From: JANQPX01 sp965222015
GTDB taxonomy: Bacteria; Pseudomonadota; Alphaproteobacteria; Geminicoccales; Geminicoccaceae
Reading direction: 5' to 3'
Assembly: GCA_965222015.1 (NCBI GenBank)
Contig: CBDCTL010000004.1
Location: 1-64,000, forward strand
Length of the DNA: 64,000 nucleotides
Position numbers and translations under genes: made by a program. The stretch's first letter is position 1, and every line of letters starts with the position of its first letter. Under the pieces are notes generated by a model, which was not told the origin of the DNA, ran no database searches, and was given only the letters and a program-made list of their open reading frames with translations. Of the stretch, positions 7,339 to 16,320 are shown piece by piece.

Positions 7339-8130
7339 TCAGTTCCCCAAAAAATCCTTGAGATGCGCCAGAAAGGCGGTTGGCTGCTCGGCGTGGACCC
7401 AATGGCCGGCATCGGCGATGGAGCGGATATCGGCTCTGGCGAACAGCCTCCCGATGGCCGATCGGTGGGCCGGGCGGACGTAATCGGATTCGGCGCCGGC
7501 CAGGAAGAGTGCCGGGCCGCGATAGCGGTCATGCTCGCCGATCGGAAAGGACATGAGATCGGGCATCGCCTTCGACAGCGCATCGAGATGCGGACGCCAG
7601 ACGAAACCCTCGTCCCCCCTTTGCAGATTTTGCAGTAGAAACGCGCGCACCGCCGTCTCCGGCACGTCCTCCTCGAGGCGCGTATCGACCTCGTTGCGGC
7701 TGGCGAGGCCGGTGAGATCCAGCTTGCGCAGTGCCTCCACATATTCGCCGGTGCTGTGGTCGTAGTCAACCGGGGCGATATCCACGACCACGAGGCGCTC
7801 GACGAGGGACGGCGCATCCAGCGCCAGGCGCATCGCCGTCTTGCCGCCCATGCTGTGGCCGATCACGGTGGTGGGGCCGATCGCGTTCCGCTCGATATAG
7901 GCGCGCACATCCGCCGCCATCGCCCGGTAGTCCATGGCGTCGGCCCAGGGCGAAGCGCCGTGATTGCGCAGATCGAGGGCGAAGACCTTGCTCTGCCTTG
8001 CCAGCTGCTTGGCGATGCTGGACCAGTTGCGGCCGGAGCCCAGCAGGCCGTGCAGGATGACGATCGGGTCGCCGCTCTCGCCATAGGCCTGGCCGGAAAG
8101 CTCGACGGTTTCTTTTCGATGCTCGCTCAT
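7339..8130 (-). CDS. Alpha/beta-fold hydrolase, YbfF-like esterase
   Basis: 263 aa. HGLLGSGRNW is the oxyanion loop, GHSMGGK carries the nucleophile Ser93, VVDIAPVDY is the YbfF family signature, and the C-terminal DAGHWVHAEQP supplies the catalytic His. YbfF-type enzymes hydrolyse short acyl esters and acyl-CoA in vitro; the natural substrate is unknown. ATG 8130 chosen. It sits between ugpE and the cytochrome b561 gene, all on the reverse strand. Confidence 0.88.
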   Translation of the reverse strand: MSEHRKETVELSGQAYGESGDPIVILHGLLGSGRNWSSIAKQLARQSKVFALDLRNHGASPWADAMDYRAMAADVRAYIERNAIGPTTVIGHSMGGKTAMRLALDAPSLVERLVVVDIAPVDYDHSTGEYVEALRKLDLTGLASRNEVDTRLEEDVPETAVRAFLLQNLQRGDEGFVWRPHLDALSKAMPDLMSFPIGEHDRYRGPALFLAGAESDYVRPAHRSAIGRLFARADIRSIADAGHWVHAEQPTAFLAHLKDFLGN

Positions 8131-8192
8131 GACACTGGCATATCGTTCATGGAGCACGGCCGCAAGCACGGCCGGACGCCGCCGGTGCCCTG

Positions 8193-9029
8193 CTACTTCT
8201 CGCTCTCCACCAGGCCTTTGATGAACAGGCGCTGCATCGCCACCACAACGAGAACCGGCGGCACCATGGCGAGCATGGCGGTCGCCATGGTGATCTGCCA
8301 GTTACCCCAGTCGTCCGCGGTCGGCAGCATCTGCTTGATGCCCATGACGATGGTGTTCATCGCGGGCTCGGTGGTGATCAGAAGCGGCCAGAGATACTGG
8401 TTCCAGCCATAGATGAAGAGGATCACGAACAGGGCCGCGATGTTGGTGCGCGAGAGCGGCAGAAGAATGCTCCACATGAAGCGCATCGGCCCCGCCCCGT
8501 CGATGCGCGCGGCCTCCACCAGCTCGTCCGGCACGGTCATGAAGAACTGCCGGAACAGGAAGGTCGCGGTCGCGGACGCGATCAGCGGGAGGATCAGGCC
8601 GGTGTAGCTGTTCAAAAGTCCGAGACTGGCGGCGATCTCGTAGGTCGGCACGATCCTGACCTCGACCGGCAACATCAGCGTGATGAAGATCGTCCAGAAG
8701 CAGAGCTGCCGGAACGGAAAGCGGAAATAGACGATCGCAAACGCCGAAAGAAAGGAAATCACGATCTTGCCGATCGCGATGCCCGAAGCCATCACCATGC
8801 TGTTGAACAGCATCCGCCAGACCGGCACGTTGAAACCGCCGAACAGCGCATCGCTGTAGTTCCGGAGGAGATGCGGTCCCGGCACCAGCGGCAGCGGCGG
8901 CTGGATGATCTCCCGGTTGGTCACGGTGGACGCAACGAAGGTCAGGTAGATCGGAAAGACGACGATCGCGATACCGAGGATCAGCACCGCGTGAGTCAGG
9001 ACCGTTCGCCAACCTCCTTCCCCGACCAT
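8193..9029 (-). CDS. ugpE: sn-Glycerol-3-phosphate-type ABC permease UgpE
   Basis: 278 aa, MalG/UgpE class, six membrane segments. The N-terminus (TVLTHAVLILGIAIVVFPIY) closely follows E. coli UgpE. The EAA loop near the C-terminal third (ELVEAARIDGAGPMRFMWSILLPL) is the contact for an ATPase. Start ATG 9029 has AAGGAG about 12 bases upstream; longer readings to 9101 lack support. Third gene of ugpB-ugpA-ugpE. No UgpC ATPase is next to it, so the transporter must borrow one encoded elsewhere. Confidence 0.92.
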   Translation of the reverse strand: MVGEGGWRTVLTHAVLILGIAIVVFPIYLTFVASTVTNREIIQPPLPLVPGPHLLRNYSDALFGGFNVPVWRMLFNSMVMASGIAIGKIVISFLSAFAIVYFRFPFRQLCFWTIFITLMLPVEVRIVPTYEIAASLGLLNSYTGLILPLIASATATFLFRQFFMTVPDELVEAARIDGAGPMRFMWSILLPLSRTNIAALFVILFIYGWNQYLWPLLITTEPAMNTIVMGIKQMLPTADDWGNWQITMATAMLAMVPPVLVVVAMQRLFIKGLVESEK

Positions 9030-9138
9030 TAGGAGTGGCTCCTTGACGCTGTCGCGGTTCTGACGGCAAGAGCGCCACCTGGCGAACGGGCGTCTCGACA
9101 TTGTGCCCAGGCAAGTAAACGAAGTGATCGCATCACCA

Positions 9139-10020
9139 TCAGTAGTGAACCTTTCGCTCGATGTAGCGGAACTGGACGACCGTGAGCGCGATCACGATGA
9201 ACATGAGGATGACCGACTGGGCGGCGGACGCGCCGAGGTCCTGGCCGACGAAGCCGTCGGCATAGACCTTGTAGACCAGGATGGTCGTCGAGCGTCCGGG
9301 GCCGCCTGACGTGACCGTGTGGATGATGCCGAAGGTCTCGAAGAAGGCGTAGGTGAGGTTGACCACCAGGAGGAAGAAGGTTGTCGGGGAAAGCAGCGGA
9401 AAGACGATCTTCCAAAAACGCTGCCAGGGGCCGGCGCCGTCGAGGGCCGCCGCCTCGATCACGCTTTTAGGAATCGCCTGCAGGCCGGCGAAGAAGAAGA
9501 GAAAGTTGTAAGAGATCTGCTTCCAGGAGGCGGCGATCACCACCAGCAGCATCGCCTCGCCGCCGTTCAGCACGTGGTTCCAGCGATAGCCGATGCCCTT
9601 CAAGGCATGGGCGATCAGCCCGATCGACGGGTTGAACAGAAACAACCACATCACGCCGGCGATCGCGGGTGCCACGGCATAGGGCCAGATCACCAGCGTG
9701 CGATAGCCGGTCGCCCCCTTGATCACGCGGTCGGCGAACGCGGCGAGCAGGAGGGCGACGCTCATCGAAAGGGCGGTCACCGCGAAGCTGAAGACGGCGG
9801 TGACGCGAAGCGCCTCCAGATAGTAGCGGTCGCCGAGAACGTAGGAAAAATTCTCGAACCAGACGAACTCGCTGCCGAGACCGAAGGGGTCGGCGACCAG
9901 GAACGACTGGTAGATCGCCTGACTCGCCGGCCAGAGGAAGAAGACGACCGTGACCGCGAGCTGTGGCGCCACCAGCAGATAGGGCAGCGCCCGGTTATGA
10001 AAAACGACCCTCTTCTCCAT
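9139..10020 (-). CDS. ugpA: sn-Glycerol-3-phosphate-type ABC permease UgpA
   Basis: 293 aa, MalF/UgpA class, six membrane helices. The start (RALPYLLVAPQLAVTVVFFL) and the EAA loop (SVIEAAALDGAGPWQRFWKIVFPLL, read from both halves) are typical of UgpA. It pairs with UgpE to form the membrane channel for glycerol-3-phosphate or its diesters. ATG at 10020; 109 bases separate it from ugpE and 142 from ugpB, the latter gap holding a strong hairpin. Confidence 0.92.
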   Translation of the reverse strand: MEKRVVFHNRALPYLLVAPQLAVTVVFFLWPASQAIYQSFLVADPFGLGSEFVWFENFSYVLGDRYYLEALRVTAVFSFAVTALSMSVALLLAAFADRVIKGATGYRTLVIWPYAVAPAIAGVMWLFLFNPSIGLIAHALKGIGYRWNHVLNGGEAMLLVVIAASWKQISYNFLFFFAGLQAIPKSVIEAAALDGAGPWQRFWKIVFPLLSPTTFFLLVVNLTYAFFETFGIIHTVTSGGPGRSTTILVYKVYADGFVGQDLGASAAQSVILMFIVIALTVVQFRYIERKVHY

Positions 10021-10115
10021 GTGGTGCGACCGCCTCGTTCATTCGTGGACGCTTTCCACGAACACGCTCTTCATGAGAAGGGTTTGCGGACAGCTTGTCG
10101 TCCGGCGTTCGGGAG

Positions 10116-10149
10116 GGCGGCGGAGGTCGAATATCGGGCCTCCGCCGCC
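10116..10149 (-). promoter_or_regulatory. Intercistronic stem-loop between ugpB and ugpA
   Basis: GGCGGCGGAGG (10116-10126) and CCTCCGCCGCC (10139-10149) form a perfect 11-bp GC stem around a 12-base loop, in the 142-base gap between ugpB and ugpA. No U-tract follows on the reverse strand, so it is more likely an mRNA-stability or partial-attenuation hairpin that keeps binding-protein mRNA above permease mRNA than a full terminator. Confidence 0.7.
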
Positions 10150-10162
10150 AAGTCCGAAAAAC

Positions 10163-11479
10163 CTATTGCGCGCTGCGCTCGAAGCGCCGGAGCAGCTCGT
10201 TGCCGCGGGCGACCGCGTCGTCGAGGGCCGCCTTGGCTTCCTTCTCGCCGGCCCAGACCGCCTCCAGCTCCTCGTCGATGATCGTGCGGATCTGATCGAA
10301 GCTGCCGAGACGGAGGCCCTTGGAATTCGCGGTCGGCTCCTTGCCGGTCATCTGGATGATGGCGACGTCGGTGCCGGGGTTCTCGTCATAAAAACCCTGC
10401 TCCTTGGTCAGCTCGTAGGCGGCCGTGGTGATCGGCAGATAGCCGGTGTCCTGATGCCAGGTCGCCTGCACCTCCGTCGAGGACAGATAGTTCAGGAACG
10501 CGGCCACGCCCTTGTATTCGTCGGCCTCGTGGCCGGCCATCACCCAGAGCGAGGCGCCGCCGATGATGGTGTTCTGCGGAGCGCCCTCGACGCCATCCCA
10601 GTAAGGCAGGCTCACGACGGAGAACGGAAACTCCGCTTCCGCCTTGATGCCCGCATAGCCGGCCGAGCTCTCGGTGAACAGCGCGCATTCGCCCGCCCGG
10701 AACTGCGCCCCGGACTCGTTCCGCCGGCCCCCGTAGATGAAGAGCCCGTTCTGGGCCCACTCGCCCATCTTGCCGACATGCTGAACCTGCACCTCGCCGT
10801 TGAAGGCGAGCTCGGTGTCGAGCGCCGAAAAGCCGTTGTCCTCGGTCGCGAACGGCACGTCGTGATAGGCGCTCAGATTCTCCAGATGCACCCAGGACTG
10901 CCAGGCCGTGGTCAGCGGACATTCATGCCCCGCCTCCTTCAGCGCCACCAGCAGTTCCTCGACGTCGCTCCAGGTCGCGGGTGCGGCCTCCGGATCGAGG
11001 CCCGCCTCCTCGAGCGCGGTCTTGTTGAGATAGAGCACCGGTGTCGAGCTGTTGTACGGCAAAGACAGCATCTGCCCGTCGGGCGTGGTGTAGTAACCCG
11101 CGACCGCCGCCAGATAGACATCAGGATCGAATTCGAGCCCGCTTTCCGCCATCACCTCGTAGACCGGCACAATCGCGCCCTCGGCCGCCATCATGGTCGC
11201 GGTGCCGACCTCGAACACCTGCAGGATATGCGGCTGCTCGTCCGCCCGGAACGCCGCGATGCCGGCGTTCAGCGTCTCGGAATAGTTGCCCTTGTAGCTC
11301 TGCATCACGACATAGTCGGACTGCGAGGCGTTGAAGTCCTCGACCTGCTTCGCCAGGAGCTCGCCGAGGCGCCCGGTAAAGGCGTGCCACCACTGAATTT
11401 CCGTCGCCGCCTGGGCCGCACCCAGGGGCAACACGCTCGCGCTCACCAGCGCCGCCGCCAACAACGATGTCCGCTTCAT
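10163..11479 (-). CDS. ugpB: sn-Glycerol-3-phosphate-type ABC substrate-binding protein UgpB
   Basis: 438 aa with a Sec signal peptide (KRTSLLAAALVSASVLPLGAA, cleavage after AQA near residue 25). The mature start TEIQWWHAFTGRLGE and QPHILQVFEVGTATMM are diagnostic of UgpB. It captures glycerol-3-phosphate or glycerophosphodiesters in the periplasm. ATG 11479 has GGGAGAG upstream; the 15-codon extension to 11524 was rejected because it precedes a clean signal peptide. First gene of the ugpBAE unit. Confidence 0.93.
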   Translation of the reverse strand: MKRTSLLAAALVSASVLPLGAAQAATEIQWWHAFTGRLGELLAKQVEDFNASQSDYVVMQSYKGNYSETLNAGIAAFRADEQPHILQVFEVGTATMMAAEGAIVPVYEVMAESGLEFDPDVYLAAVAGYYTTPDGQMLSLPYNSSTPVLYLNKTALEEAGLDPEAAPATWSDVEELLVALKEAGHECPLTTAWQSWVHLENLSAYHDVPFATEDNGFSALDTELAFNGEVQVQHVGKMGEWAQNGLFIYGGRRNESGAQFRAGECALFTESSAGYAGIKAEAEFPFSVVSLPYWDGVEGAPQNTIIGGASLWVMAGHEADEYKGVAAFLNYLSSTEVQATWHQDTGYLPITTAAYELTKEQGFYDENPGTDVAIIQMTGKEPTANSKGLRLGSFDQIRTIIDEELEAVWAGEKEAKAALDDAVARGNELLRRFERSAQ

Positions 11480-11782
11480 CACGCTCTCCCTTCCGTCGGT
11501 TCGACGTTTGGTACGAAAAGCCATCCCATGGGATTACCGTAGAACCATGGCGCTCCCATGACCACCGGCGACGCGCCGGTCGCGGGCCGGGGCGTGGACC
11601 TGGTACGTCTGGGATGGATCATCGATCGAGACGCATGAGACACGGATTTGTCGACCGTCTGTCAGGAAGCATCCGGCGATCGATCGGGCCATTTGGAATA
11701 TCGTCATGGATGGAATGTTGGTTTTGCACCGTTCGCCAGACGATCGCCCTGGGTCAGGTAGTTCATAGTTGCTCATCACGTC
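11480..11782. promoter_or_regulatory. Divergent intergenic region upstream of ugpB
   Basis: About 300 bases lie between ugpB (reverse) and a small membrane protein gene (forward). It must hold the ugp promoter. I looked for a Pho box (tandem CTGTCAT-like repeats), which would be expected for phosphate-controlled ugp genes. Only isolated pieces are visible (CTGTCAGGAAGC near 11660), not a convincing 18-bp box. No gene is seen here. Confidence 0.35.
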
Positions 11783-12166
11783 ATGAACGAACCAAGAAAA
11801 GCGTATCGATCAAAAGCGATGATACTGTTTCTTTCCTTGCTTTTTCCAATCTTGTTTACAGGCGTGGGATATTATGCTGGCGGCATTTTCGCCGCTTTGT
11901 TCGGCTTCATCGCTGGATTGACTATCGGGATACCCTTCAGCCAAGTCGCTACCGATGCTGATCGGCACAGCATCGACTACAAGGCGATCGGCATGATCGA
12001 CGTCGCCGCAGGCCTTGGCTTCTTCGCTCTGATCATGGTCGGCATGTTTCTGATTTTCGATCTTGAGGGCAGGCTCGCAAGCATGCTGATCGGCGTGTTC
12101 TGCCTGTTGTGCGGACAGTTGGGGATGTCCTGGCTGAGGGACAGACTGACCAGGTGCCAGGAATAA
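11783..12166 (+). CDS. Small integral membrane protein of unknown function
   Basis: 127 aa, not recognised. A basic N-terminus (NEPRKAYRSKA) is followed by four hydrophobic segments at about 13-31, 33-50, 70-90 and 97-115, and a basic tail (LRDRLTRCQE). Codon use and base composition are more AT-rich than in neighbours, especially over the first 100 bases, hinting at separate origin. Start ATG 11783 has no strong ribosome-binding site. It stands alone between ugpB and apt. Moderate confidence that it is expressed. Confidence 0.55.
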   Translation: MNEPRKAYRSKAMILFLSLLFPILFTGVGYYAGGIFAALFGFIAGLTIGIPFSQVATDADRHSIDYKAIGMIDVAAGLGFFALIMVGMFLIFDLEGRLASMLIGVFCLLCGQLGMSWLRDRLTRCQE

Positions 12167-12232
12167 GGCTCGTCGCAGGCTCCCATGTGACGTGATCGCC
12201 CGCAGTCGTCACACTGTTTCGTGACCGCCGCC

Positions 12233-12748
12233 TCAGACCTCGTAGGTCAGGACGCTCTCCACCTCTCCGCCCACCTTCTCGCGTCCGCCGAGCCCCAGCA
12301 ACTCGATCAAGCAGAGCGTGCCGACCACGTCGGCGCCGATGCTTTCGAGGAGGGTTTTGGTGGCGGCGGCCGTGCCGCCGGTGGCCAGGAGGTCGTCGAC
12401 GATCAGCACCCGGTTGCCGGGCTGAATGAATCCCTCCGAAATCTCGATGGTGTCAGTGCCGTATTCGAGATCGTAGGTGTGCCCGATCACGGCGCCAGGG
12501 AGCTTGCCCTGCTTTCTGACCAGCACCAGGCCGATCTTCGAGAGCGCCGCCAGCGGGGCGCCGAACAGGAAACCGCGGGACTCGATGGCGACGATGTGGT
12601 CCGGCCTCGTCCGCTCGACCACCTCATGCAGCCTGTCCAGGGCGTGCTGGAAGGCCTCGCCGTTCATCAGGAGCGTGGTGATGTCGTAAAACAGAATGCC
12701 AGGCTTCGGGAAATCCGGAATGGTGCGAATGTGCGACTTGAGGTCCAT
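12233..12748 (-). CDS. apt: Adenine phosphoribosyltransferase
   Basis: 171 aa, standard length. It salvages adenine plus PRPP to AMP. IRTIPDFPKPGILFYDITTLL is the classic APT N-terminus and VLIVDDLLATGGTA is the PRPP-binding loop. ATG 12748 is preceded by AGGAGAG; an in-frame reading to 12802 adds an unrelated Cys-rich stretch and was dropped. Monocistronic by spacing. Confidence 0.96.
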   Translation of the reverse strand: MDLKSHIRTIPDFPKPGILFYDITTLLMNGEAFQHALDRLHEVVERTRPDHIVAIESRGFLFGAPLAALSKIGLVLVRKQGKLPGAVIGHTYDLEYGTDTIEISEGFIQPGNRVLIVDDLLATGGTAAATKTLLESIGADVVGTLCLIELLGLGGREKVGGEVESVLTYEV

Positions 12749-12934
12749 GGCTCGCGCTCTCTCCTGGGTGCCTGACGCGCCTCGGCAGCATTGGCACCTC
12801 ATTCAGCATAGAGTCGCGCCACTCTATGTCCATCGATCCCCAAGAATCCCAGGCACCTCGGGTCAGCGGCGTTAACGAATCATTCAATAAATTGTGCGCA
12901 ATATTCTATCGATCTCTCAAGGATGAGGGCGACG

Positions 12935-14260
12935 ATGGTGCGAGGCTCCGACCCGAACAAACGCCCACTGGCTGACACGGCGCGACGGCGGCTCTCGCGG
13001 CCAGGCTTCCTGGCATCCGAGCGCGGTGCCATGGCGCCGATCCTGGCCGCGGTGATGCTCGCCGCGACGGCGGGAGCCGCTCTCGCGGTCGACATCGCCA
13101 GAGCCTATTCGATGAAATCCGACTTCCAGATCGCCGCCGATGCGGCCGCTCTGGCCGCCGCCGTGATGCTGCCGGACGAAGAGGCTGCACGCCAGGCTGC
13201 CAGACGGGCCGTCGCCAAGAACTTACCGCATGACCCGGAACTGCTGCGCGCCGAGGATTTCGAGTTCGGCTATTGGCACGCAGCCAGCAGGTCGATCGTC
13301 GAAGGGGAAGGTGCAAGGAGCGCGGTCAGGGTCACCGTGCAGCGTGCCGAAAGCCGAGGCAACGGACTCCGTACGATCTTTGCCGGCATCCTGGGCAATG
13401 ACACCATGGACGTGTCCGCCAGCGCTGCCGCCGGCAAGCGCGGCGTCTCATGCCTGATCGCGCTCGATCCCAAAGGCAGAGGCTTGCAGCTCAACGGCAA
13501 TGCCCATCTCAAGCTGATCGAATGCGGCGCACAGATCAATTCGTCGGGCAAGGAGGCGCTGAAGGTCAACGGCAAAAGCACGCTCCTGGCTGACAGTATC
13601 TGCGTCAGCGGCGAGGCCAAGCTCACCGGCGGTGCCGATGTCTCGCCGTCACCCTCCGAGTATTGCCCGCCCCACATGGATCCGCTTGCCGCCTTCACCA
13701 TACCGGAAATCGGCGTCTGTTCCGACAACGACGTCGAATACCATGACAGTACGGTGACGCTGACCCCTGACCGCGTATTCTGCGGCGGCCTCAAGATCAC
13801 CGGCGACAGCCATGTCACCCTTTTGCCCGGGCTCTACGTCATCGACAATGGCAAGTTTGAACTCAAGAACAATGCCGTCCTCGAGGGTGACGGCGTGACG
13901 ATTCTTCTGCACGACGAGAAGGCGGAACTGGATATCAAGAACGCGGCCTCGATGCGCCTGACAGCGCCCACAGAAGGTCCGCTCAAAGGTCTGCTGATCG
14001 TCCAGGGCAATGGGGGAGACAAGGAGAACAAATGGGACAGCGACGCCGCTTCTGAGCTGACAGGCGTGGTCTACCTGCCGAATGGCCGCTTTACCTCGTT
14101 CATCAACAGCAATATCACGGGCACCGCTGCCTGTTTCGTCCTGATCGTCAAGGAGATCAAGCTCGACGGCAAGGCGGAGATGTCGATCGACCTTTCCGCC
14201 AGCGCCTGCCGGAACAGCCTGCCGAGCGCGTTCAGCCGCTCGGTGGTACTTCTCAGTTAG
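12935..14260 (+). CDS. TadG-like pilus-associated surface protein with beta-helix-like region
   Basis: 441 aa. The N-terminus has the TadE/TadG pattern: a basic stretch, then ERGAMAPILAAVMLAATAGAALAVDIARAY as a single membrane helix, then an Ala-rich helix (AADAAALAAAVML). From ~residue 175 onward there are repeated short strands with Gly-Asn turns (LQLNGNAHLKL, LKVNGKSTLL, LKITGDSHVTLL, FELKNNAVLEGDG, LDIKNAASMRL) that look like a parallel beta-helix. ATG 12935 has GAGG six bases upstream; an ATG at 12923 is too close to its AAGG. No tad/cpa pilus genes are nearby, so its partner system is elsewhere or absent. Confidence 0.75.
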   Translation: MVRGSDPNKRPLADTARRRLSRPGFLASERGAMAPILAAVMLAATAGAALAVDIARAYSMKSDFQIAADAAALAAAVMLPDEEAARQAARRAVAKNLPHDPELLRAEDFEFGYWHAASRSIVEGEGARSAVRVTVQRAESRGNGLRTIFAGILGNDTMDVSASAAAGKRGVSCLIALDPKGRGLQLNGNAHLKLIECGAQINSSGKEALKVNGKSTLLADSICVSGEAKLTGGADVSPSPSEYCPPHMDPLAAFTIPEIGVCSDNDVEYHDSTVTLTPDRVFCGGLKITGDSHVTLLPGLYVIDNGKFELKNNAVLEGDGVTILLHDEKAELDIKNAASMRLTAPTEGPLKGLLIVQGNGGDKENKWDSDAASELTGVVYLPNGRFTSFINSNITGTAACFVLIVKEIKLDGKAEMSIDLSASACRNSLPSAFSRSVVLLS

Positions 14261-14319
14261 GCTCATCGTCGATGTCCCGCCGGACTCCAAGGCCAATTCA
14301 GCGCTGTCCGGCGCCCGGA

Positions 14320-15267
14320 CTAGACGCGATCGCCGCGTCTGAAGGGCTGGAGCAGCGCCTTCGGATATTGCGCCCGCCTGGCCATCACGATCATCGCCAG
14401 GATCGAGAGCAAATAGGGCAGCATCAGGAAGAACTGATAGGGAATGATGGCGCCTGCGCTCTGCTGGGCGCGCACCTGGAGGGCTTCGAGGCCGGCGAAG
14501 ATCAGGGCGCCCAAAAGGGCCTTGCCGGGCCGCCAGGACGCGAAGATCACCAGCGCCACGCAGATCCAGCCGCGGCCGTTGATCATGTTGAAATAGAAGG
14601 CGTCGAACCAGGACATGGTGATGAAGGCGCCGCCCACGGCCATGAGCGCGCTGCCGGCCATGACCGCGCCTGTCCTGATCGCCAGCACGTTCAAGCCCTG
14701 TGCCTCCACGGCCACCGGATTTTCACCCGCCATGCGAAGGGCCAGACCGAGCGGCGTGCGAAACAGCACATAGCCGACCATCGGCACCGTCAGAAAGGCG
14801 AGATAGGTGAGCGGTGACTGGGTGAAGAGGGCCTCGCCGACGCCCGGGATGTCCGAAAGGAAGGGAATCGGCACGGCCCGGAACGGCTCGATCTTGGGCG
14901 GCGTGGTCGCCTCCGGCAGCATCATGCGGTAGACGAAATAGCTGAGGGCCGATGCGGCCATCGTGATACCGATGCCGGTAACGTGCTGCGACAGGCCGAG
15001 ATGCACGGTGAAGACGGCATGGAGAAACCCGAAGGCCATGCCCATGGCCGCGGCGAACAGCACCCCGTCCCAGAGGCCGCCGCCCTGATAGACCCACATC
15101 CAGCCGGACATCGCGCCCACCGTCATGATGCCCTCGATCCCGAGGTTCAGCACCCCTGCCCGCTCGCAGATCAGCTCGCCCAGCGTGCCGAAGATCAGCG
15201 GGCTCATGATGCGCAGCGTGGCGGCCCAGAAGCCCGCCGTCAGGAGGATGTCCAGAAGATCACCCAC
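14320..15267 (-). CDS. BMP-type ABC transporter permease (nucleoside/simple sugar), subunit 2
   Basis: 315 aa hydrophobic permease of the BPD_transp_2 family. LIFGTLGELICERAGVLNLGIEGIMTVGAM is the diagnostic N-terminal signature of the NupQ/YufQ-type subunit. Pairs with the upstream permease (gap of three bases) and the two-domain ATPase. Such systems import nucleosides, purine compounds or simple sugars; the substrate is not decided by sequence. It ends convergently with the TadG-like gene. Confidence 0.9.
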   Translation of the reverse strand: MGDLLDILLTAGFWAATLRIMSPLIFGTLGELICERAGVLNLGIEGIMTVGAMSGWMWVYQGGGLWDGVLFAAAMGMAFGFLHAVFTVHLGLSQHVTGIGITMAASALSYFVYRMMLPEATTPPKIEPFRAVPIPFLSDIPGVGEALFTQSPLTYLAFLTVPMVGYVLFRTPLGLALRMAGENPVAVEAQGLNVLAIRTGAVMAGSALMAVGGAFITMSWFDAFYFNMINGRGWICVALVIFASWRPGKALLGALIFAGLEALQVRAQQSAGAIIPYQFFLMLPYLLSILAMIVMARRAQYPKALLQPFRRGDRV

Positions 15268-15270
15268 GGG

Positions 15271-16320
15271 TCAGCGCCATCTGAGCCGGTATTGGGTCAG
15301 CATGGCGGTCACCAGCATGGCGAGCACCGAGACGCCGACCATGACGTCGGCGATGTAGGTCGGGATGTTGACGGCGCGGCTCATGGCGTCGGCGCCGACG
15401 AACATGGCGGACAGAAACAGGGCGGCGGGCACGACGCCGAGCGGGTGGAGCTGAGCGAGCATGGCGACCGCGATGCCGGTGTAGCCGAAGCCGGGCGACA
15501 GATCGAGGGTGAGGTACCCCTTGAGCCCGGCGACCTCGCTGACCCCGGCCATGCCGGCGAGCCCGCCCGAGATCAGCGCCGTGATCACGACCGTGCGGTC
15601 GACCGGAATGCCGGCGAATTCAGCGGCGCGCGGATTGTGGCCGACGGCGCGGATCTCGAAGCCGAGCGCGGTGGCGCGCATCATCGCCCAGACGAGAAGA
15701 GCGGCAGCGAGGGCCACGATCAGGCCGGCATGCAGCCGCCCCCTGGCGAGCAGCGGCGGCAGGATCCCCTCGTCGACGATCGAGGCGGCCTGCGGCCAGC
15801 CGAGCGCCTGCGGGTCGCGCCACGGCCCCTCGATCAGATAGCCGACCAGGAGGATGACGACGAAGTTCAAAAGCAGCGTGGTCACCACCTCGTCGACATT
15901 GAGGCGGGTTTTCAGGAGCACCGGCAGGATCAGCAGGGCGCCGCCTGCGATCATACCTGCGATCATCAGGAGCGGGATCATCAGAACGGGCGGCAGGGCG
16001 ATCATGCCGGTGCCGAAGAAGGTGGCGGCGAGCGCACCCGCATAGAGCTGGCCTTCGGCGCCGATATTGTAGAACCGGGCGCGAAAGGCGACCGCGGCGG
16101 CAAGCCCGGTGAAGATCAGCGGGATCGAGCGGGTCAGCGTCTCGTTGAGCGCGAAGGCGGAGCCGAAAGCACCCTTGAACAGGAGCGCATAGGCGGTCGG
16201 CACGGAAACGTCGGTCCAGAGGATCAGGACGGAGCAGAGGACGAGCGCCACCGCGATCGCCGCCACCGGTGCCAGACTGGCGCCGAGCCAGGAGACGCTT
16301 TCCCGCGGCTCAATCCGCAT
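15271..16320 (-). CDS. BMP-type ABC transporter permease, subunit 1
   Basis: 349 aa, BPD_transp_2 family, NupP/YufP-like. FKGAFGSAFALNETLTRSIPLIFTGL and YNIGAEGQLYAGAL are typical, as is LLLNFVVILLVGYLIEGPWRDP. ATG 16320 overlaps the end of the ATPase gene by 11 bases, so translation is coupled; the extra 34 codons of a longer reading are out of character and lie inside the ATPase gene. Confidence 0.9.
   Translation of the reverse strand: MRIEPRESVSWLGASLAPVAAIAVALVLCSVLILWTDVSVPTAYALLFKGAFGSAFALNETLTRSIPLIFTGLAAAVAFRARFYNIGAEGQLYAGALAATFFGTGMIALPPVLMIPLLMIAGMIAGGALLILPVLLKTRLNVDEVVTTLLLNFVVILLVGYLIEGPWRDPQALGWPQAASIVDEGILPPLLARGRLHAGLIVALAAALLVWAMMRATALGFEIRAVGHNPRAAEFAGIPVDRTVVITALISGGLAGMAGVSEVAGLKGYLTLDLSPGFGYTGIAVAMLAQLHPLGVVPAALFLSAMFVGADAMSRAVNIPTYIADVMVGVSVLAMLVTAMLTQYRLRWR

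Noticed and set aside
10019..11542. 507-codon forward frame antisense to ugpB
   Set aside because: ugpB on the other strand is unmistakable; the antisense reading has no family motif and no ribosome-binding site.
11480..11782. Pho box upstream of ugpB
   Set aside because: Only partial CTGTCA-like pieces are present, without the 11-base periodic tandem.
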